From Candidatus Liberibacter solanacearum CLso-ZC1 (GTDB taxonomy: Bacteria > Pseudomonadota > Alphaproteobacteria > Rhizobiales > Rhizobiaceae), in contig NC_014774.1 of NCBI RefSeq assembly GCF_000183665.1, forward strand, positions 1,189,302 to 1,253,301: 64,000 nucleotides of DNA, read 5' to 3'. Below are positions 46,870 to 54,287 of this stretch, piece by piece. Numbering within the stretch: the first letter of the stretch is position 1; the number at the start of each line of letters is the position of its first letter. The translations under genes were made by a program, and so were the position numbers. The notes under the pieces were generated by a model. The model saw only the letters and a program-made list of their open reading frames with translations, was not told the origin of the DNA and did not search any database.

Positions 46870-47502
46870 TCACAACCTAAGATTCTTCGAACCTCTATAC
46901 CAACCAACACACCAAAAGATTGTAAAAAGTTGTGTAAAACGTCTACTGCAACCTTGACTTTTTCTTTGATTCTGGTGAAAATTGCTTTGCTTTGCTCGTA
47001 GTCTGCTCTTTTTTGGGACTATTTCCTCATCACCGAAGTAAATCCAGTCTAATGGCTTTCCTAAAGCTCTCTTGATCTTAAGAGCCGTTTTGATTTCGGG
47101 TGCTGATATTCCTCTTTCGTAGGTGCTTACGGTCGAAACTGGCAACCCTACCCATTCCCCAAATTCTTTTAAGGTCATTCCTTCTTCTTTTCTGAATTTT
47201 TTAATTCTTTCGCCTATTTCTATAGGGTTTATTAGTCTCTTCTTGATCCTGTCAGAGCTTTTAATCTTGGCTTCTACACCATCATACAACCAGTCAAAAG
47301 ATGCTCCAAACTCATTACGTAAAAACAAAGCGTAGTTGGTACTGGCGGGTTGCACGCCTGCTTCATACTTATATACAGCGCCACCTTGATCGTCGGTTTT
47401 TTTTATAATATCCGAACGTTTATAACCGTACCTTTCACGCAAATCCCTAAAACGCTGTCCTATTTGCTGCCAATCTAAGGTGTTTTCTAGTTCCTTTTCC
47501 AT
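46870..47502 (-). CDS. Phage repressor with two HTH domains (repressor 1, C-terminus frameshifted)
   Basis: A 210-residue protein with two XRE-type helix-turn-helix domains, at about residues 13-72 and 96-156, each followed by the shared sequence DWLYDG or DWIYFGDE. No peptidase S24 domain is visible, so RecA-driven self-cleavage is unlikely. The last 40 residues look wrong: one extra T in the T6 run at 47009-47014 appears to shift the frame. The alternative frame continues RADYEQSKAIFTRIKEKVKV and ends at 46830, giving about 223 residues. It is paralogous to the repressor at 48519-49274. Confidence 0.85.
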   Translation of the reverse strand: MEKELENTLDWQQIGQRFRDLRERYGYKRSDIIKKTDDQGGAVYKYEAGVQPASTNYALFLRNEFGASFDWLYDGVEAKIKSSDRIKKRLINPIEIGERIKKFRKEEGMTLKEFGEWVGLPVSTVSTYERGISAPEIKTALKIKRALGKPLDWIYFGDEEIVPKKSRLRAKQSNFHQNQRKSQGCSRRFTQLFTIFWCVGWYRGSKNLRL

Positions 47503-47624
47503 ACCTTTTTATACCTCAAACTAAAGTGTTAGTAAAGGTCTACGGTGGTGCCTAGAAAATAATTAAGGAATATACTTCTTTTTTATGTAGATAGTGTAGA
47601 TCGCCTAAGCCAATATTGGAATTG

Positions 47625-47709
47625 ATAGTATAGATTAAAGTAACAGATGTGCTAAAAGACCTTTAGAGATATCCTAAGCTGGAAAGCAAGAAGATGAATA
47701 CGAAAAAAA
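47625..47709. repeat. 85-bp direct repeat, copy 2
   Basis: Second copy of the repeat at 46302-46386. It ends at an ATG (47694) opening a frame that begins MNTKKTVSKVKNMSREKE and then runs into the opposite-strand gene. Together the copies bracket repressor 1 and its leader, as expected after a segmental duplication. Confidence 0.8.
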
Positions 47710-47759
47710 CAGTGTCGAAAGTAAAAAATATGAGTAGGGAAAAGGAATTAGAAGTTTTT

Positions 47760-48437
47760 TTAAAAGCTTTTATTAAAGTCAATACGAAATTTTTCAGCAC
47801 TTTCTATCGAACCTGTTGTTATGGAATCCCTCAGTACTATTACATGCTCTAAGTAATCATGAACATGTTTGGTTTCTAAAGCCTGCGATAAAGGGCTTAC
47901 TCCCAAGGAATTAAAAAAGGATTCAATAAAGTTTATTTTTTCTTCAATATATTTTGGGATATTCTTAGCATTACTATATGTAGACCAAACGCTAACTTCG
48001 GAGTAAACGTAAGTAATCCTCGTAAGACCCTCTATGATTCTATCCTCTTCTTGTTGCCTCCTATCCTCTTCTTGTTGTTTTCTATTTTTTTCTTGTTGTT
48101 TTCTATTCTCTTCTTGTTGTTTAGCCCATTCCTTAGCAGGGTACATAAATCCCTCTGCCATAAATTTTATAAACCAAATGGCTATAATACAATGGTAAAA
48201 ATGAGATGAAGGAAAGTCGCCTGTAAACGATACCCAGCAGAATATGCTAATAGCCGTCAGCGAACCTACTGTAAGAAAATTCGTAAAAGAAGCCAAAAGT
48301 AAATAAGGCATCGTATCTTTAATAGCTTGCTTTTTATCCCTTTTCCAAAAAGAAATCAATATAGTCATAATAGTCATATCAAACTTTGGCATAAAGATAT
48401 GTAGCAAGATCCGAAATAGTCCGATTATCCACTCCAT
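47760..48437 (-). CDS. Membrane/coiled-coil protein encoded between the two repressors
   Basis: A 225-residue protein with hydrophobic segments near residues 1-30, 45-72 and 80-97, then a heptad-like Gln/Glu/Arg repeat (KQQEENRKQQEKNRKQQEED) at about 105-133 and a mixed C-terminal domain. It lies 82 bp downstream of repressor 2 on the same strand and so is probably expressed in the lysogen. Prophage genes in this position often confer superinfection exclusion. That role is inferred, and I recognise no family. Confidence 0.7.
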   Translation of the reverse strand: MEWIIGLFRILLHIFMPKFDMTIMTILISFWKRDKKQAIKDTMPYLLLASFTNFLTVGSLTAISIFCWVSFTGDFPSSHFYHCIIAIWFIKFMAEGFMYPAKEWAKQQEENRKQQEKNRKQQEEDRRQQEEDRIIEGLTRITYVYSEVSVWSTYSNAKNIPKYIEEKINFIESFFNSLGVSPLSQALETKHVHDYLEHVIVLRDSITTGSIESAEKFRIDFNKSF

Positions 48438-48518
48438 AATCAGCAGATCCCCCTAAGAACTTGAATATAGGGGATAAAAACTGTCTCAAAAAGACCGAAA
48501 CTTGTGCCAAACTGACAC

Positions 48519-49274
48519 TTATTCGCTTGACTTTTGCTTTTTTTGGTGAGAACGTGAGTTGAGTTGAGTTGAGTTGAGTTGAGTTGAGTTGAGTTGACTA
48601 TCTTTCGTTGTACTGGTAGATAAGGTTGCATTGTGTTTTTGTTCCATTCTTAAACGTGTAGTTAACATGGCTAAATCTCTCTCATCCATATTCTTAATAT
48701 AACTTATGGCTTCTTCTTTTAACTCTTTCTTAAGTTGTTTTAAGGGAATGGTTGGTTTAGTTGTAACAGATGGTCGCACTCTATTTCTAGTGCCTATACA
48801 CTCATCCCCAAAATATATCCAGTCTAAAGTTTTATTTAATGCTCTCTTGATCTTCAGGGCAGTCTTGATTTCTGGTGTTCTATGTCCGTTCTCTATATTA
48901 CCAACTCCCACAGATGATAAACCTATTAATAATCCGAACTCTTTTTGGGTTAAGCCCATTTTTAACCTAATAGCTTTCAACCTTGCCCCTATAGCATGGG
49001 GGTTGAAAATCTTTTTTTCAGTCCTATCCCTTTCGGATCTTAAGTTCTCTACACCATCATACAACCAATCGAAAGACGCACCGAATGTATTACGTAGGAA
49101 TAAGGCGTAGTTGGTACTGGCTGGAGCTAATCCCGCTTCAAATCTAGCTACATTGCCCCGTCTTCCCGACATGCTAACCAGTTCGGTTTGATCAAAGCCG
49201 TGTTGCTTTCGTAACGCCCTAAAGCGTTGCCCTATTTCTTTCCAATTAAGGTTGTTTTTAAGTTCCTTGTCCAT
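48519..49274 (-). CDS. Phage repressor with two HTH domains (repressor 2)
   Basis: A 251-residue protein with tandem XRE domains (about 13-72 and 96-156), a basic linker and a helical C-terminal segment (EEAISYIKNMDERDLAMLTTRL). No autoproteolytic domain is visible. Near the end the frame crosses eight GAGTT pentamers, read as QLNST repeats. It is transcribed away from the early operon and sits beside paired operators at 49342-49387, so it is the likely immunity repressor. Induction probably depends on the antirepressors encoded downstream of the early promoter. Confidence 0.88.
   Translation of the reverse strand: MDKELKNNLNWKEIGQRFRALRKQHGFDQTELVSMSGRRGNVARFEAGLAPASTNYALFLRNTFGASFDWLYDGVENLRSERDRTEKKIFNPHAIGARLKAIRLKMGLTQKEFGLLIGLSSVGVGNIENGHRTPEIKTALKIKRALNKTLDWIYFGDECIGTRNRVRPSVTTKPTIPLKQLKKELKEEAISYIKNMDERDLAMLTTRLRMEQKHNATLSTSTTKDSQLNSTQLNSTQLNSRSHQKKQKSSE
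48556..48595. repeat. Eight tandem GAGTT pentanucleotides inside repressor 2
   Basis: The forward strand reads (GAGTT)8. The unit is five bases, so gain or loss of one copy shifts the reading frame of the repressor's C-terminus. The two other frames are also open for some distance; one gives a tail reading STHVLTKKSKSQANKCQ. This is a typical contingency-type repeat. Confidence 0.95.
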
Positions 49275-49327
49275 ACCCTTTTATTATACCCAAAATCAAA
49301 GATTTAGTAAAGGATTGTAGTTTTATC

Positions 49328-49356
49328 TATGTAAAATAACCTATCAATAATATCAA
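49328..49356 (-). promoter_or_regulatory. Predicted leftward promoter of repressor 2
   Basis: On the leftward strand TTGATA (49351-49356) and TACATA (49328-49333) are separated by 17 bp. The -35 element is part of the left operator arm, so the repressor would control its own synthesis. Confidence 0.55.
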
Positions 49357-49393
49357 AATAATACTTGACTAGTTGATATTATCGATAGATACT
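49342..49393 (+). promoter_or_regulatory. Rightward early promoter with paired operator arms
   Basis: TTGACT (49365-49370), a 17-bp spacer and GATACT (49388-49393) form a sigma70-type promoter. It is flanked and overlapped by two inverted arms: TATCAATAATATCAA at 49342-49356 and TTGATATTATCGATA at 49373-49387, complementary at 14 of 15 positions. The second arm fills the spacer, so bound repressor would block the promoter. The same architecture recurs at 58271-58324. Confidence 0.75.
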
Positions 49394-49439
49394 CCCCCTA
49401 GTTAAACAAAACGATTATTTAAAAACCTAGGAGTAGATA

Positions 49440-49793
49440 ATGACAACAGAAGTACAAGAACAGTTTAAAAAACATGAAGAGTTAGAATTGAATAAAGAAG
49501 ACATGTTTGAGAAGTTCAAAGAACATTACTTAAACCGTGATTTATCGTATATTTTGGGGACTGATATACAGCGTGATCTTTACAATGAAATTACTGTTCA
49601 AATGAATCCAGATTATAGCGGGCTTGGCATAAGGGCTATGATAAAGGACAAAATATTAGATGATATGGTGGAGGCATTTGAAAAGTTTTGTTCGTTTGAT
49701 AGATCCGATTTTGCAGATGAAATAGATGATTTCGCAGATGATTTAATACAAGAGAACTTCGAAATAGAAGTACGCTTTAACACACCTAACTAA
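49440..49793 (+). CDS. First early protein, acidic, unknown function
   Basis: A 117-residue acidic protein starting at an ATG six bases after AGGAG. It is the first gene after the operator-controlled early promoter. It has no signal peptide, and its C-terminus is especially acidic (DRSDFADEIDDFADDLIQE). Small acidic early proteins often act as inhibitors of host or phage DNA-binding proteins, but nothing identifies its target. Confidence 0.75.
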   Translation: MTTEVQEQFKKHEELELNKEDMFEKFKEHYLNRDLSYILGTDIQRDLYNEITVQMNPDYSGLGIRAMIKDKILDDMVEAFEKFCSFDRSDFADEIDDFADDLIQENFEIEVRFNTPN

Positions 49794-49825
49794 AACCCAC
49801 TATTATTGAAAGGAAAATATATCAA

Positions 49826-50041
49826 ATGAAAACTAAAACATTCTTAATAGCATCTATCATTGCAACTAGTGGCTTATTAGCGGGTTGTAATCTAGCGGAT
49901 GAACCAAAGAAGCTTAATCCTGATCAAATCTGTGATGCCATTTGCAAACTTAATCTACAAGAACAACAAGAGCTACAAAGTAAGGTAGATCAGAAATATG
50001 AAGATCACCTTAAAACTGGTACTAAAATATCAAGTGATTAG
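49826..50041 (+). CDS. Small phage lipoprotein
   Basis: A 71-residue protein with a lipoprotein signal peptide and lipobox LLAGC (Cys21). The mature part is about 50 charged residues with two further cysteines in DAICKLNL... and QICD. Size and early location resemble phage lipoproteins that block superinfection (for example Llp of T5 or Ltp of TP-J34), though no sequence similarity is claimed. A terminator follows at 50055-50092. Confidence 0.75.
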   Translation: MKTKTFLIASIIATSGLLAGCNLADEPKKLNPDQICDAICKLNLQEQQELQSKVDQKYEDHLKTGTKISSD

Positions 50042-50054
50042 AGTTTTAAATAGC

Positions 50055-50092
50055 AAAAAAGCCCCTTAAGTATGGGTGCTCAGGGGGCTTTT
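50055..50092 (+). terminator. Rho-independent terminator after the early lipoprotein gene
   Basis: The arms AAAAGCCCCT and AGGGGGCTTTT form a strong stem with one bulged G, across a loop of about 15 nt, and end in TTTT. It separates the first two early genes from the antirepressor genes and may be read through by antitermination. Confidence 0.75.
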
Positions 50093-50139
50093 AAACAACA
50101 AAGGAAGAAAACAATGAACAGATAAAGAAGCATTGATTA

Positions 50140-50193
50140 ATGAGTAATGTAACAAAAGTAACAGAAGAAATCAAGGAAACTAACTATGAGTAA
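50140..50193 (+). CDS. Possible 17-residue leader peptide before the antirepressor
   Basis: A short frame MSNVTKVTEEIKETNYE overlaps the next start by 8 bp (ATGAGTAA). Its sequence resembles the first residues of the Rha-like protein at 60796 (MSNISETMQEINRASN). It may be a remnant of such a gene now serving as a translational leader. Confidence 0.35.
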   Translation: MSNVTKVTEEIKETNYE

Positions 50194-50971
50194 CATAATA
50201 CCATTTGAATTTGAAAGCAACAAGATTCGTACTGTTGTAGATAAAGATAATACTATTCTATTTGTAGCTAAGGATATAGCGGAAGCTTTGGGGTATAAAA
50301 ATTCTAATGAGGCTGTAAATGAACATTGTAAGGGGGTAGTAAAACGCTACCCCCTTAAGACTGACGGAGGAATACAAAAGGTTAGGGTTATTCTTGAATC
50401 CGACGTTTATCGTTTAATAGTTAAAAGTAAATTACCATCAGCTGAGAAGTTTGAACGCTGGGTATTTGAAGAGGTTTTACCAACCTTACGTAAAACGGGT
50501 AGTTATTCGATTAATCCACCGAAGCCACAAGTCTTTATAACTGGTGGATTGTTGAAAGAGCTACGGTTACTGACAGACAACCACGGTAATTTAATGAGAA
50601 AAGCAGGAATAGACGAAAACCAGATCTTAATAGCTTCTTCTAGAGTGATGGAGAGTGTCTTAGGGGTTAATCCCGCCAACACGTTAGATATCCCTACCCC
50701 TAATAACAGCCAGTATTACACCGCTACTGCATTAGGTGAACAACTACCAGTTAAGTTAAGTGGTCGAGAAATCAATAAACGACTTGTGCGTTTGGGTTTC
50801 CTCTTAGTTGAACATGAACCATCAGGAAAACGTAGAAACATACTTACAACGAAAGGCAAGGAGTTAGGAGGAAGAGTATTTGACTCGGGCAAGAAACACT
50901 CTGATGGCTCTATCGTTCAAAGCATCAAGTGGCAAGAAAACATCTTAGATATTTTGAAAGCAAATCATTAA
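50186..50971 (+). CDS. BRO-N family phage antirepressor
   Basis: This 261-residue protein has an N-terminal BRO-N/Ant domain (residues about 1-110: IPFEFESNKIRTVVD, FVAKDIAEALGY, ESDVYRLIVKSKLPSAEKFE, WVFEEVLPTLRKTGSY) and a C-terminal winged-helix-like part (YYTATALGEQLPVKLSGREIN). Such proteins bind or sequester repressors, or DNA, to trigger lytic growth. Given repressors without self-cleavage, this is the likely inducer. AAGGA lies 8 bp before the start. The gene at 61143-61937 is a close paralogue in the N-terminal domain. Confidence 0.88.
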   Translation: MSNIIPFEFESNKIRTVVDKDNTILFVAKDIAEALGYKNSNEAVNEHCKGVVKRYPLKTDGGIQKVRVILESDVYRLIVKSKLPSAEKFERWVFEEVLPTLRKTGSYSINPPKPQVFITGGLLKELRLLTDNHGNLMRKAGIDENQILIASSRVMESVLGVNPANTLDIPTPNNSQYYTATALGEQLPVKLSGREINKRLVRLGFLLVEHEPSGKRRNILTTKGKELGGRVFDSGKKHSDGSIVQSIKWQENILDILKANH

Positions 50972-50990
50972 AATATAAGGAGTATTTACT

Positions 50991-51245
50991 ATGCTATCGC
51001 CTAAACTTAAATATTATACCCCTACTGAAATTGGTGAAATGCTTACACCTAAGCTAACCGTTCCACAGGTTAATTATATGCTTGTACAAGATGGCTTCCA
51101 ACTTGAAGATAAACACGATGATCCACATAAACCTATGTGGAGCAAACTAGTGGCAGATCAGATCCAATACGCAATCAACGCTACAATTATAGCATATATA
51201 GCGGATGGGATGAGAGAAGATGAAATCGAAGCAGAAAGGAACTAA
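50991..51245 (+). CDS. Small winged-helix protein like the antirepressor C-terminus
   Basis: An 84-residue protein with YYTPTEIGEMLTPKLTVPQVNYMLVQDGFQ, the same TPT-IGE-L motif seen in the C-terminal parts of both BRO-N proteins. It is thus a stand-alone copy of that putative DNA-binding domain. AAGGAG lies 8 bp upstream. Regulatory function inferred. Confidence 0.7.
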   Translation: MLSPKLKYYTPTEIGEMLTPKLTVPQVNYMLVQDGFQLEDKHDDPHKPMWSKLVADQIQYAINATIIAYIADGMREDEIEAERN

Positions 51246-51247
51246 CG

Positions 51248-51340
51248 ATGCTTAATTTCATGTTCGGTTTCACAACGTGTTTTCTACTGTTTTATGCGAT
51301 TTTTATTTTTCTTGAAGCTTGGTATGGAGAACAAAAATAA
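51248..51340 (+). CDS. 30-residue single-span membrane peptide
   Basis: The frame begins MLNFMFGFTT and is hydrophobic for almost its whole length. It starts two bases after the previous stop and overlaps the next ATG (TAATG). A similar peptide beginning MLDFMLVFAS is encoded at 59448-59546, suggesting a small family. Function unknown. Confidence 0.5.
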   Translation: MLNFMFGFTTCFLLFYAIFIFLEAWYGEQK

Positions 51341-51513
51341 TGATCAGCATTAGTTTTAATCACTTTGTAGTTATTGTTTGCATCATCGTCGCTTTGGCTT
51401 GTGTTGGTGGTTTAATATACGACCATTTAAAGGTTAAACGGCGTAGAAAACCTGTTAAATTATCCTTTAGAAATGCCAAAATTCCAAGAAGCAAGAAGAG
51501 AAAGAAGAAGTAA
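51340..51513 (+). CDS. 57-residue membrane protein with basic tail
   Basis: From the ATG at 51340 the protein has one membrane span (about residues 7-26) and a strongly basic C-terminus with RRRK and KKRKKK clusters. It is joined to both neighbours by TAATG overlaps, so the genes are translationally coupled. It could bind DNA or phospholipid at the membrane. No family is recognised. Confidence 0.6.
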   Translation: MISISFNHFVVIVCIIVALACVGGLIYDHLKVKRRRKPVKLSFRNAKIPRSKKRKKK

Positions 51514-51695
51514 TGATATTTACTGCTTTTTGTATTGGCGGACTAGTCTTTCTCGCCCTTTTAGTACTTTTAGATATTTTGGAAGTTTATAAGTTGAGGA
51601 AAGAGAATGAATTTTTGAGAGAAAAGAACTCGATATTAGTAGCGTTATATATAGAGAAATTAAGATCCACACGTAAGGACAAGAACCATGAGTAA
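51513..51695 (+). CDS. 60-residue membrane protein with short coiled coil
   Basis: An N-terminal membrane span (about 3-22) is followed by a charged helix (LRKENEFLREKNSILVALY) that could form a coiled coil. The start overlaps the previous stop (TAATG), and the end overlaps the next start by 8 bp (ATGAGTAA). The layout resembles inner-membrane spanin or Rz-like proteins, but it is shorter. Confidence 0.6.
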   Translation: MIFTAFCIGGLVFLALLVLLDILEVYKLRKENEFLREKNSILVALYIEKLRSTRKDKNHE

Positions 51696-51789
51696 ACAAC
51701 TAACAAAACTAGATAAAGTCAAATTAGCGTTTAATATTCTGCTCTTATTTGGAGTTGTAGTGATGATGCTATGGTGGAAATGGGGGTAG
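51688..51789 (+). CDS. 33-residue membrane peptide
   Basis: A basic N-terminus (MSKQLTKLDKVK) is followed by one hydrophobic span ending in WWKWG. It is the fourth of four overlapping microproteins and lies just upstream of the TIR-like gene. Holin-like topology is possible; the function is unknown. Confidence 0.5.
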   Translation: MSKQLTKLDKVKLAFNILLLFGVVVMMLWWKWG

Positions 51790-51866
51790 AGAAGATGGTT
51801 GCAATAAATAATCAGTATGATAATAAATTGAATCTTCATTTAAGCACAATAAAGGAAGAAGATTCA

Positions 51867-52607
51867 ATGAAAAAATATAAATTAACGTTTCACGGTAGCA
51901 TAGAAGAATTAAAAGACCTAGTAAAAAAGGAAGAGCTACAAGGTACTTGGGAATTAGCAGACAGTATTAAACCTCATAGATTCGTAAGCAACAAAGGAGG
52001 AATACTATTATGGTATCCAAGCACTAATTCGGTTGTTTTCCAAGGTAAATCAACGGATGAACTTTTGCATGTAAATTTAAAGAAAGCGATAGAGCAATCC
52101 CGTATTAGTAACTCTAATTCACGTATAGCCCATTCTGAGCGAGTGTTTATTGTGCATGGGCATGATATGGATTCTAAAGATCAACTAGAACTAATACTTT
52201 ATAAATTAGGAATAGAAAACCAATTTATACTTCAAAACACTGCGGGAAACGGGATAACTATTATTGAAGAATTGGAGAAAGAAATCGTAAAAACTCAAAA
52301 TCGTTTTGGTATTGTACTATTAACCCCCGATGACTATGGATATTCTAGTACAGAAGGTATCGAAAGCAGGCAACCCAGAGCTAGACAGAATGTTATTTTA
52401 GAGATGGGTATGTTGCTTTCTTCCTTAGGGAGGGAGAATGTAGTTATCTTACAAAAACAACATTTAGAAAAACCCTCCGATATAAGTGGTATTATATACT
52501 TACCTTTTAACGAACATGTTAAAGACATAGCACATAAGCTAATACAGAGATTACAGCATTCTGGATTTAAAATTGATAATAATGACATAGCTAATGCTTT
52601 GAGCTGA
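51867..52607 (+). CDS. TIR-like nucleotide-binding protein (CAP12/PF10137 type), putative defence effector
   Basis: From the ATG at 51867, after GGAAGA, the protein has 246 residues. Residues 1-65 form a small N-terminal domain (FHGSIEELKD...ILLWYPSTNSVVFQG). Residues 92-215 are TIR-like: VFIVHGHD, a core strand FGIVLLTPDD, then RARQNVILEMG with candidate catalytic E179, and VVILQK. Relatives with this C-terminal domain act as NAD-cleaving effectors in CBASS/Pycsar-type immunity or occur alone. The frame is open upstream to 51771. It lies between phage microproteins and the tail fibre as a cargo gene. NADase activity is inferred. Confidence 0.82.
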   Translation: MKKYKLTFHGSIEELKDLVKKEELQGTWELADSIKPHRFVSNKGGILLWYPSTNSVVFQGKSTDELLHVNLKKAIEQSRISNSNSRIAHSERVFIVHGHDMDSKDQLELILYKLGIENQFILQNTAGNGITIIEELEKEIVKTQNRFGIVLLTPDDYGYSSTEGIESRQPRARQNVILEMGMLLSSLGRENVVILQKQHLEKPSDISGIIYLPFNEHVKDIAHKLIQRLQHSGFKIDNNDIANALS

Positions 52608-52634
52608 TGTGCTGGTGGAAATGGAAATAAGTCA

Positions 52635-54200
52635 ATGACATATAGACAATTAAGAATTAAAGAACATTCTATATCGTATGTTTGTACGACATCTTACTAC
52701 ATTATCCCTTGGAATTTTGATGATCCTACCACAGTGCATGCGGAATTTGTTAAAGGCGAAGAAAGTAAGCCTTTAGAATACGGAGAAGAGTTCACTGTTG
52801 ATTGTGATGAGGGTATGCTTACTCTTCTTACCGACTATAATAACAGCGATACACTACATATATTTGAGGGCGAGAGGTTAAAGTACATTGCAAAATCCTC
52901 TGCAAAACACAGTCATAAAACTCTTACAAGAAGAATAGATGATTGTATGGAAGAGATAAACAAGATACCGCCTAAAATAGACAAAGTAGAAAAAGAATTT
53001 AAAGAAGAGATAAACAAGATACCGCCAAAAATAGATAAAGTAGAAAAAGAGTTTCAAGAAGAAATAAAGAACACTGCAACTATCGTACAAGTTCATTCCT
53101 TATCTCTTACAGATCAGATCAAGATCCTTGATGAACACGAAAGACGACTAGCGGAAACTGCTACAAAAGAAGACTTGAGCAATCTAAAGGATCTTTATGT
53201 TACTCCCAATGAATTGAATTTAATTCTTGAGAACACTAGTGCTAAAACCCAAGAAGCTATAAAGCGTTTAGAACAAGAGATCAAAGGTCTCAAGGATGCG
53301 TCTTCTAGTGAAGTTGAATCACTCAAAAACAAGCTAGACAATCTTATATCCCTCCGAGAGACCCTAAAGAAGTTTAAAGCGGATATAGCTGAACAGATTA
53401 CTCATTTAGGAAACAAAACCGATAGGATAGAGACAGGAGCAAGAAATCTTACAGAGATTGTATCTCGTCTTTGCCAAAAGGTTGATGACGTTGACATTAT
53501 CCAGATGGATAGAGATGTTACGGCTTTAGCATCCAAAAGCTTAGAAGTAGCTAAAACTTTAGAGACATTAGAAAAGAAGCCACCTGTAGATTTAAAGCCT
53601 CTTGGTGCTAGAGTAGAAAAGGTCGAAGTACGTGTTGGTGCTATTGAGAACAAATCACCTGTAGATTTAAAGCCTCTTGATAATAGGATTAAAGATTTAA
53701 AGAACATGATAGACGCACTAGAAGCCAGAATAGCAAACACTGAGAAACACGTCTGTAATGGTAGTCTTACTTTACAAGCTACCGAACAGAACAAAAACCC
53801 TTGTATATCTTTTAAAGGACAAGATGGCAAAGGTATAGCTCAGATGTTTACTCGTGATGGGAATTTGTTCATAGGGACGAATGATAATAACCTATTAACC
53901 CCTGATAGAGTTAAAATAGGTGGCAAAACATTAAAAGAACACATGGAAAATGGGCTAAGCGGGCGTACGACGATACGCTGTGCAAGGCTACATACTAACG
54001 AGAGTCTGGGGAACATAATAAATTCAACTAGTATCGATAATTGGCAATACCCGGCTGAGAATTCTGGTGGGCATTTGTCTCATTCCGTTGCTTCCGCTAT
54101 TGGTCTTGATGACGCAGACAAAAGGAGGCGTTGGAAAGTGATAGGGAAAACCGTAGGTTATTACGGAGTGTGGCATTGGCTACAAGAGGTTATTGAGTGA
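52635..54200 (+). CDS. Phage tail fibre-like protein with long coiled coil
   Basis: A 521-residue protein. Residues 1-90 resemble the T7-type fibre attachment domain (YIIPWNFDDPTTVHAEFV ... LTLLTDYNNSDTLHIFEG). Residues about 95-380 form a coiled coil with two exact internal duplications: a 54-bp unit at 52950-53003/53004-53057 (EEINKIPPKIDKVEKEF) and the PVDLKPL unit. The C-terminus is globular and Trp-rich. It would bind the cell surface. It lies in the early, rightward region, opposite to all other virion genes, which is unusual. Confidence 0.72.
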   Translation: MTYRQLRIKEHSISYVCTTSYYIIPWNFDDPTTVHAEFVKGEESKPLEYGEEFTVDCDEGMLTLLTDYNNSDTLHIFEGERLKYIAKSSAKHSHKTLTRRIDDCMEEINKIPPKIDKVEKEFKEEINKIPPKIDKVEKEFQEEIKNTATIVQVHSLSLTDQIKILDEHERRLAETATKEDLSNLKDLYVTPNELNLILENTSAKTQEAIKRLEQEIKGLKDASSSEVESLKNKLDNLISLRETLKKFKADIAEQITHLGNKTDRIETGARNLTEIVSRLCQKVDDVDIIQMDRDVTALASKSLEVAKTLETLEKKPPVDLKPLGARVEKVEVRVGAIENKSPVDLKPLDNRIKDLKNMIDALEARIANTEKHVCNGSLTLQATEQNKNPCISFKGQDGKGIAQMFTRDGNLFIGTNDNNLLTPDRVKIGGKTLKEHMENGLSGRTTIRCARLHTNESLGNIINSTSIDNWQYPAENSGGHLSHSVASAIGLDDADKRRRWKVIGKTVGYYGVWHWLQEVIE

Positions 54201-54287
54201 GTGGGGATTTGTTTTAATATCTTGATTTAACTAGGTTTTTGTTTTATAATATAAGATATAAAAGGCGGTAAACATTGGAGCAATAAA

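Noticed and set aside
48440..48631. Leftward 63-codon frame through the GAGTT repeat
   Set aside because: It is the alternative frame of the repressor 2 tail, not an independent gene, although it would be used if the repeat changed length.
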